Source: Clostridia bacterium (lineage in GTDB: Bacteria; Bacillota; Clostridia; Christensenellales; Borkfalkiaceae). From it: a stretch of 21,977 nucleotides of DNA. Under the pieces are notes generated by a model. That model was not told the DNA's origin. It did not search any database and saw nothing but the letters and a program-made list of their open reading frames with translations. Positions 16,926 through 21,977 of the stretch are shown one piece after another (within the stretch, counting starts at the first letter, position 1; each line of letters opens with the position of its first letter). The position numbers and the translations under genes are program-made. The stretch spans positions 1 to 21,977 of the forward strand of contig CAAFZH010000114.1 of NCBI GenBank assembly GCA_900767495.1, read 5' to 3'.

Positions 16926-17117
16926 TTAGTTTTGGTAATTAACTATTCCGCATATTAAGTGAATTCTCAATAGAAAACGTTTCAAATTATTTCTATATTT
17001 TTCGCTTACTATTTTAAAGTTTTTTATTCTTCCTATTATGTGCTCTATTTTCATTCGTTCGTTCGATATTGCTCGGTTATAAATTTTTCGTTCGTTCTTA
17101 TCCATTCCTCGCATACG
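16926..17117 (-). pseudogene. C-terminal remnant of an IS5-type (DDE_Tnp_4) transposase
   Basis: About 60 residues in an intact frame ending in TAA at 16926. The sequence NERKIYNRAISNERMKIEHIIG, then RIKNFKIVSEKYRN and LRIHLICGIVNYQN, is the characteristic C-terminal end of IS5-group DDE transposases, including the catalytic-Glu helix IEHIIGR. The rest of the transposase, with the first two acidic residues, is missing. The homology stops at a 22-bp tandem repeat, beyond which the frame (TLYIYIAGIVYIYSG) is just translated repeat. No terminal inverted repeats are evident, so this is a dead fragment. Confidence 0.8.
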
Positions 17118-17156
17118 ATTCCCGCTATATATATATACGATTCCCGCTATATATAT
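17113..17156. repeat. two tandem copies of a 22-bp AT-rich unit
   Basis: ATACGATTCCCGCTATATAT plus AT is repeated back to back at 17113-17134 and 17135-17156, and the TATA tail continues for a few more bases. It lies exactly at the 5' breakpoint of the transposase remnant, consistent with slippage or repair at a deletion junction. Confidence 0.85.
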
Positions 17157-17227
17157 ATAAAGAGTCCGAAAGGTAATCGACACACCCTCCGGACTACTTG
17201 TTGCCGTTTTACGGCATATTGAATTGT

Positions 17228-17255
17228 AAAAAGCGCCCGAATTATCTTCGGACGC
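17228..17255 (-). terminator. intrinsic terminator after the phosphoesterase and oxidoreductase remnant
   Basis: On the minus strand GCGTCCGAA GATAA TTCGGGCGC (17255-17233) forms a nine-position stem with one mismatch and is followed directly by TTTTT. It lies 15 bases after the stop of the oxidoreductase remnant and should end the transcript of the 18-19 kb genes. Confidence 0.8.
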
Positions 17256-17270
17256 CGTAATTATGAACCG

Positions 17271-17425
17271 TTATCTGCTTAAAAGTGTAAAAACTCGCTG
17301 ATTCTTCTTTGCAAAAATTTCTCGATTGCCGACAATCTCGAAATCTTTTGAAATATTGATTGCGTTTTCGGCGTACAACCCCGATCTGTTGCCGCAACCG
17401 ACTATTAAGCATTTAATTTTTTCAT
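17271..17425 (-). pseudogene. decayed Gfo/Idh/MocA-type oxidoreductase fragment
   Basis: An ATG at 17425 with purine-rich upstream sequence (AGGATAGAGAA) opens a frame that stops after six codons. Reading one base out of frame from the A-run just after the ATG gives KCLIVGCGNRSGLYAEN and then ISKDFEIVG, the Rossmann NAD-binding start of Gfo/Idh/MocA oxidoreductases (GCGNRSG loop). One extra A in the run of six would restore MKKIKCLIVGCG. After about 32 codons the match is lost and the frame ends at TAA 17273-17271, against about 350-400 residues in an intact protein. It lies 43 bp after the phosphoesterase gene and before the terminator, so it was probably the third gene of that operon. Confidence 0.72.
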
Positions 17426-17468
17426 TTCTCTATCCTCATATCTTTGTTTTGAAAGTTATTATTAGTTT

Positions 17469-18584
17469 TTATCGTCTAAAAAAAACAGTGTACGGAGCCG
17501 GTTTATCCAACGCGGTAAAACCTTGCTTTTTGCCTGCGTTTCTTACGTAAAATACCACCCTGTCCTTAAACACCTCAAACACGAGATATTGCGCGAACAG
17601 CGGCGTTCCCGTATGCGGATAATACTGCTTTTCTTTTAATCCTCCGTACCCCGTCAGTCCGTCCGTATCGAAATTTTCAACGTCAAACGGACGCAGTCCG
17701 CACATATGAACCAAGGAATAGCAATATTCTTTTCCCCTCGAATCGTCTTGCCCGAAATTATTGTCTAACGGGTTATCGTTTTCGTCGAAATGCAACACGG
17801 CGCAAGATGAGTAATCTTTGTATTCCACGCATTCGCCGTGAACGTGTCCGTACAAATAAAATGCGTTTTTATGCCCTTTGAACACGCCGTAAAACTTTTT
17901 AACGTTTCCGTTAGTCATCGTTTCCGACAGTTCCGTGCCGTAATAATAACACTTCGCGGATAAATGCCCCACCAAAAATACCGGTTTAATACCGTTCGGA
18001 TCAATTTCGTTCAGTTTGTTTTTTACCCATTCCAACGTTTCGTCGGTATAATAACCCTCGTGCGTGTTAAAAGCCGTATCGGGATCTATATTTATACCTA
18101 TAAAATCAACTCCGTTTACAACGTAATGGAAGGCGTCCCAATATTTTTCTTTCGGCTTATGAACCGACTTCACCTCTGATTTCTCGTTTTCGGGAAGTTT
18201 ACCTAACGATTTTTCCATACAATCGTAAAAATCGGTAGTATTGTACGGTTCGTTTTCAGCCGTGCCTATATCGCCCAGAATAAAATCGTTGTTTCCCGCA
18301 ACGTATAAAACTTTCCCGCTTTTCGTTGTATTTTCCGCAACTGCGTTGAGTTTATACTTCAAGTCCAAAAAGTTCTTTTTGGGCAAAGCGCAGGATTTAT
18401 CCCATTCGGGATAATCCGAAACGTTGTCGCCGCCGATAATCGCAAGGTCTGCTTTGCCGAATTCTTTAACGGCGTTTTCCGCCGCCGTTAAATACGATTT
18501 TCTTAAAACGGTCGGATAATCGAGCATTGCCTGCTGATTATGTATATCCGTAAAACAAAATGCCCTTAAAACAGGTTTTTCCAT
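17469..18584 (-). CDS. calcineurin-like metallophosphoesterase
   Basis: 371 residues, no signal peptide. All metal-site blocks of the family are present in order: TDIH (Asp13, His15), GGDN (Asp53, Asn54), GNND (97-100), VGHLSA (His207) and YGHVHGE (His247, His249). The GNH(D/E) block reads GNND, so the His that is usually next to the metal-binding Asn is Asn here, which may lower or alter activity. The enzyme should hydrolyse a phosphate ester or diester in the cytoplasm; the substrate is unknown. It starts two bases after the stop of the concanavalin-fold gene and is co-transcribed with it. Confidence 0.88.
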   Translation of the reverse strand: MEKPVLRAFCFTDIHNQQAMLDYPTVLRKSYLTAAENAVKEFGKADLAIIGGDNVSDYPEWDKSCALPKKNFLDLKYKLNAVAENTTKSGKVLYVAGNNDFILGDIGTAENEPYNTTDFYDCMEKSLGKLPENEKSEVKSVHKPKEKYWDAFHYVVNGVDFIGINIDPDTAFNTHEGYYTDETLEWVKNKLNEIDPNGIKPVFLVGHLSAKCYYYGTELSETMTNGNVKKFYGVFKGHKNAFYLYGHVHGECVEYKDYSSCAVLHFDENDNPLDNNFGQDDSRGKEYCYSLVHMCGLRPFDVENFDTDGLTGYGGLKEKQYYPHTGTPLFAQYLVFEVFKDRVVFYVRNAGKKQGFTALDKPAPYTVFFRR

Positions 18585-18586
18585 AG

Positions 18587-19240
18587 TTAAAACTCCGATA
18601 AATTTTGTTTTCTCAATTCTTCGTAAGACGTTTCAAATTTCTTCACATAGGGTTTATACACCTTAAAATCTCTGAAAAATATCTTACTTGCATATACGCC
18701 GAGTCCTACTCTGCCGTATTTATTCAAAGGTTTTTTATCCAGCATTTCAACCACGAGTTCGCCGTCAACGAATAAAAACAAATTGTTTCCCGCCCGTCCT
18801 GTCTGAATATGATGTTCTTGCGACGCGTCGAAATCTTTGATTTTCGCCAAAGCCTGCACTTTGTTTTTGAGCGGATATTTTTCAATGCCGCACTTTCCGA
18901 TCCACCACCCCTGCAGTCCGCCGACGTATCCCGGCTTCGGTATTCCTTTTTTATAATTCCACCCGTCGGCGCAAAAAGTAAAGTTGAGGTCGTTATCGTA
19001 AGGAGCGATGATTTTTCCGTAAAAATCAAGCAAAATATCCCCCTTAAACGAGCGATAAGAATAAATCAAACCGCCGCCGTCCTCTTCCATATAGCCGAGT
19101 ACTCCGCCGTTTTCGGCAATCCATTTACCGCCCGCAATCTCGAAATCTTTTTCTAAACCGCCGTTTGAAAAATCTGCGCGATATAACAATTCGGATTTAT
19201 CCACTATAATGTCTTTTTCTTTTATTCGAAGCATATCCAT
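18587..19240 (-). CDS. concanavalin A-like (LamG/DUF1961-style) beta-sandwich protein
   Basis: 217 residues without a signal peptide. YRADFSNGGLEKDFEIAGGK (20-39), the central GYVGGLQGWWIGKCGIEKYP (about 103-122), and the closing HHIQTGRAGNNLFLFVDGEL with GRVGLGVYASKIFFRDFKVY form the beta-sandwich pattern of lectin/glucanase-like proteins related to YesU-type or DUF1080-type families. It probably binds or cleaves a sugar, but no clear catalytic pair is visible. The start may be Met1 (19240) or Met3 (19234); AAAGGG lies 13 bases before Met1. The phosphoesterase gene follows after two bases. Confidence 0.75.
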   Translation of the reverse strand: MDMLRIKEKDIIVDKSELLYRADFSNGGLEKDFEIAGGKWIAENGGVLGYMEEDGGGLIYSYRSFKGDILLDFYGKIIAPYDNDLNFTFCADGWNYKKGIPKPGYVGGLQGWWIGKCGIEKYPLKNKVQALAKIKDFDASQEHHIQTGRAGNNLFLFVDGELVVEMLDKKPLNKYGRVGLGVYASKIFFRDFKVYKPYVKKFETSYEELRKQNLSEF

Positions 19241-19436
19241 AACTTAACTATTTCCCTTTATAAATTTAATCGCGCCGAATATCGACTTTCCCTTTCACAG
19301 GCAATACGTCGATTTTTACCCCGCGATTTCAGCGCACAAAACGGCGACCTTTTACCAAAAGACAGCCGATCGAGGCGGCTCTGCCCTGCATAAAGTCTAT
19401 GACGTCTTAACACCCCGTCGCCGCCGTTTTATCTCT
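19241..19436. other. intergenic gap between araM-type gene and the concanavalin-fold gene
   Basis: No coding potential beyond a 20-codon frame that I do not support. An inverted repeat ATCGAC/GTCGAT sits near 19277-19315, and an A+T-rich TTTATA-like -10 candidate is near 19260, with no good -35. A weak promoter or operator for the two-gene unit downstream is possible. Confidence 0.3.
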
Positions 19437-20690
19437 TTATTTAACAATCATATCCGCTAGGCGGCGAAGGGAAAGACGATTACGCATATACGGGTGATAT
19501 TTCCACGCCTTTGCCATAAGGTCGGGCGTTTTGCCGATTTCTTCCGCCGTGAGTTTACAACCCGCTTTTTTCATCGCCGCCTCCACTTCTTCCGCGCTCG
19601 GCACGCCGTTTACAATCTCAACGATTTTATCCCAGTTTTTGTCGCAAAATTCGGGGATTACCCCGTCGGTAGACGTGCCGTTAGCGTTAATCTTCTTTAC
19701 GTCGTCTGCAAGTGCGCCATACGCCGCGTATACGTCGTTCCAGTCAACTTTTTCTTGTTGAAATTTCGGGTGCTGCAATTTTGCAAGTTCTTTGTAATAT
19801 TTCAGTACGATGAGCGTGGCTACGCCTACGTCTTCGCCGTGATAATCGGGAATTTTGTTTTCGAGCAGTTCCACACACTCGATAAAATGCGCCATTATAT
19901 GTTCCGTGCCGCTGCCCGGGCGCGAAGTTTTCGTAAAACTCATCGCGATACCCGTGAGAAGCAAGCCTTCAAATACCGCCGCAGCGGATTCCTCGTTGTT
20001 TTCCGTGATTTTATCCGCCATTTCCATGACGTGATCGACGGCAAATCTTGTAAGCGCCGCCACTTTTTCGCAGTACTCCTCGCCCTTTACAAGGTGAGAA
20101 ACCCGCCAATCGATAAGCGCGATATACTTTGAAACCATATCGCCAAAACCCGCCGATTTCAGTTCCGCGGGCGCGTCTGCAAGTATCTTCGTATCGGCGA
20201 TTATCACTTCGGGGCATTTTGCGGAGTAAGTAATTTTGAAATCTCCGTCTACGATGGGCGCGCCGTACGAGGCGAAACCGTCCATACTCGGAGCGGTGGC
20301 AAACAGGCAAAGCGGCGCGCTCTTTCTTGCGCACGCAAGCCGCGCAATATCGTTAAGCGAGCCTGTACCGACCGATAACACCGCTTCTATACCGTTTTCA
20401 AGCATATCTTCGATAATTTTCACGTCGCTCATTTTCGCCACGCGCAAGGTATCGTAAATATAGTACGTAACGGCAAAATCTTCAAGCGATTTTTCCACGC
20501 CCGCCGCCGCTTTCAACGTGGTTTTGTCCGCCACAAGCAGCAAATTTTTCGGAAATCCGTTTTTCTTTAAAATTTCGCCGACTCTTTCAGTTGCGCCGTG
20601 TTCAACGACAATATCTTTTATCGCGCACTCGTGCGCTTTGCCGCATTCGCAATGCGAATATTCCGAAATAAGTTTTTTAAAATCTATCAT
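19437..20690 (-). CDS. araM: sn-glycerol-1-phosphate dehydrogenase (AraM/EgsA family)
   Basis: 417 residues, close to the family length. It reduces dihydroxyacetone phosphate to sn-glycerol-1-phosphate with NAD(P)H in the cytoplasm. The nucleotide loop is VGTGSLND (107-114), followed by TAPSMDGFAS (132-141). The metal ligands expected for this iron/nickel/zinc-type dehydrogenase are in place: Asp184 in GFGDMVSKY, His264 in GTEHIMAH and His284 in PDYHGEDVG. GGAG lies 10 bases before the ATG, and the GH20 gene ends 44 bp upstream. In bacteria this family is best known from Bacillus AraM, next to arabinose genes; here it sits with glycan-degrading genes. Confidence 0.93.
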   Translation of the reverse strand: MIDFKKLISEYSHCECGKAHECAIKDIVVEHGATERVGEILKKNGFPKNLLLVADKTTLKAAAGVEKSLEDFAVTYYIYDTLRVAKMSDVKIIEDMLENGIEAVLSVGTGSLNDIARLACARKSAPLCLFATAPSMDGFASYGAPIVDGDFKITYSAKCPEVIIADTKILADAPAELKSAGFGDMVSKYIALIDWRVSHLVKGEEYCEKVAALTRFAVDHVMEMADKITENNEESAAAVFEGLLLTGIAMSFTKTSRPGSGTEHIMAHFIECVELLENKIPDYHGEDVGVATLIVLKYYKELAKLQHPKFQQEKVDWNDVYAAYGALADDVKKINANGTSTDGVIPEFCDKNWDKIVEIVNGVPSAEEVEAAMKKAGCKLTAEEIGKTPDLMAKAWKYHPYMRNRLSLRRLADMIVK

Positions 20691-20734
20691 TTTCTTATAT
20701 CTCCTAAATTCCGATCAATTACATACCGTTTGAA

Positions 20735-21874
20735 CTATAAACTATTGACCGTAACGAAAGTCAGATACTCGTTCAACGTAGTTGCGCCTTTGATAAAATT
20801 CTCGCCGCCGCCGCGATAACACAAAAGTTTTTGCTCTAATTCTTCGATGCGTTCGATTTTTCCGCTTAAATAATCGTCGATCATTTCCTTGCAATGCGTT
20901 ATTCTCAGTATATTTCCGCCGAAACGAATATCCTGAATATCGAACCCGCCCTGCTTGTTTTCTGTATACCATTGATTTTTAAAGCAATTATAAAACTCTT
21001 TCATCTTTTTAATCAATTTAGTATATTCGTTATCGGACAACGCTTTCAGAGCAGATTTATCTCCCGCCTGATACGCGCGACGAGTTTTTAACCCGAGATC
21101 GAATTTCAACTCGGTAACTTCGTCCAACGCTTTAATCGTTTTGAAAATATATCCCCACTTTCTGTTTTTCGTACAATGCTCGATTGCCAGAGCCGCTCTT
21201 TTGAAAGTCGGCTTGTCGTTTTCGTCAACCGTGCTGTCTAAAAAACCGTTAAACAAGTCGTTATAAAGCAAATAATGCGTGGGATCGCACAACGCGCCCG
21301 TGGGATTTTCGGGGCTTGTCGATTTCAGCCTGTCGGCGATTTCGATATTTATAAAATCATCAAAGTCCATACCCATCAATTTTTTAAAGGTCGCCTTAAT
21401 TGTTTCGATATCGTAATTACCCTTGGCAAATTCCGCCGCGCACACAAGCGTAGGCATAATAGCGAACAATGAAGTTTCGGTACCCGTGTTTCCCCACGCA
21501 GTAATCACGGATTCCTTTATGCCGCATTCTCTGCACGCCTCGAAAGCCGCTTTCGTCGCTTTGATACTATACGTGTTGTCGGGAATAAACCCGAGATAAT
21601 TCCACACTCCGCCGTCGAACACGATATTGTCTGTAATCTTCTTGAATTTATTTGTATAGTCTATATAATGTTCCTTATCCAGACTATAATAATCCCAGTA
21701 ATGGATTTTTACGTCTTTTGGCATGGTTTTGCGTACTTCTTCAGACTTATCGAAGGAAACCTCTCCCGTATCGTACGCGCCGTATGCAAGGCGGAAATAC
21801 ATATCGCCCCACATTTCGGGCTTTACGTTGTATTTCCTCACGATTTCAAGCACCTTATCAACGTGTTCCCGCAT
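20735..21874 (-). CDS. GH20 beta-N-acetylhexosaminidase-like protein, C-terminal part
   Basis: 379 residues from the first ATG after a chain of in-frame stops. The sequence starts inside the GH20 barrel: EICxKY-type EIVRKYNVKPEMWGDMYFRL, then FDGGVWNYLGF and VITAWGNTGTETS are the strands that follow the catalytic Asp-Glu pair in this enzyme family. A helical C-terminal domain follows (about 190-379). Intact enzymes of this kind remove terminal GlcNAc/GalNAc and are roughly 600 residues or more, so about the first third to half is missing. The frame continues upstream without any start signal (no Shine-Dalgarno before 21874), so this ATG is not a convincing natural start. See the adjoining entry for the disrupted part. 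Confidence 0.78.
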   Translation of the reverse strand: MREHVDKVLEIVRKYNVKPEMWGDMYFRLAYGAYDTGEVSFDKSEEVRKTMPKDVKIHYWDYYSLDKEHYIDYTNKFKKITDNIVFDGGVWNYLGFIPDNTYSIKATKAAFEACRECGIKESVITAWGNTGTETSLFAIMPTLVCAAEFAKGNYDIETIKATFKKLMGMDFDDFINIEIADRLKSTSPENPTGALCDPTHYLLYNDLFNGFLDSTVDENDKPTFKRAALAIEHCTKNRKWGYIFKTIKALDEVTELKFDLGLKTRRAYQAGDKSALKALSDNEYTKLIKKMKEFYNCFKNQWYTENKQGGFDIQDIRFGGNILRITHCKEMIDDYLSGKIERIEELEQKLLCYRGGGENFIKGATTLNEYLTFVTVNSL

Positions 21875-21977
21875 AATTTCGACGGGGTCGCAATCACCGT
21901 GCTAGTCCCTATATTTGCCTTTGCCGACCGAAAACGCCTAGACCATTCAGAGATGAATTATTACCGACGAAAAGCAA
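21875..21977 (-). pseudogene. disrupted catalytic region of the GH20 gene at the window edge
   Basis: Read in the same frame as the downstream ORF, this stretch translates as IIHL*MV*AFSVGKGKYRD*HGDCDPVEI. It aligns with the GH20 motif HIGMDEA followed by a GKGKY(R/L)DKHG helix. Stops are TGA at 21949-21947, TAG at 21940-21938 and TAG at 21904-21902; the catalytic Asp codon reads GTC (Val, 21943-21941) and the catalytic Glu position is the second stop. Each difference is explained by a single change of a purine to T on the coding strand. Either the gene is dead or the end of the assembly has base errors. Confidence 0.68.

Noticed and set aside
17202..17216. Small hairpin TGCCGT/ACGGCA as a terminator
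   Set aside because: The stem is only six pairs and no T run follows on either strand; the neighbouring 17228-17255 hairpin is a far better terminator.

Overview
The window reads as chromosomal DNA of an uncultured low-to-mid-GC Firmicute of the Clostridia type, possibly Christensenellales-like. Evidence: strong AAGGAGG ribosome sites, Lpl-type sugar transporters without a dedicated ATPase, Firmicute lipoboxes, and InlB/MucBP-like surface repeats. The lineage is inferred from style, not from a marker gene. Every gene I can support is on the minus strand, so transcription runs from high to low coordinates.

Right end (21977 to 17228): a carbohydrate and housekeeping segment. It holds a GH20 beta-N-acetylhexosaminidase whose catalytic region is broken by several point changes at the window edge, then a glycerol-1-phosphate dehydrogenase (araM type). 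After a 196-bp gap come a concanavalin-fold protein and a calcineurin-like phosphoesterase, then a decayed Gfo/Idh/MocA oxidoreductase remnant and a clear intrinsic terminator. From 17156 down to 16645 is a scar zone with a 22-bp tandem repeat, the C-terminal remnant of an IS5-type transposase, and non-coding DNA.

Centre (16644 to 2857): the most interesting part. A near-consensus sigma-A promoter (16580-16608) is abutted by two 16-bp direct repeats with a 21-bp period, the layout used by AraC-family activators. It leads into eight tightly packed genes, several with 4-bp ATGA overlaps: a TIM-barrel glycosidase-like enzyme; an LplB-type permease carrying an extra extracytoplasmic domain; an LplC-type permease; a solute-binding lipoprotein; a four-helix membrane protein; a right-handed beta-helix lipoprotein; and two large modular lipoproteins. 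Those two lipoproteins share an unrecognised module of about 150-165 residues, seven copies in total. I read this as a surface glycan capture, cleavage and import system of unknown substrate.

Left end (2856 to 1): about 340 bp of palindromic interspersed repeats, then an AraC-family regulator directly followed by a GH3 beta-glucosidase that runs off the window. The AraC protein is the natural candidate for the tandem operator in front of the eight-gene operon, and the GH3 enzyme could finish degradation of the imported oligosaccharide inside the cell.
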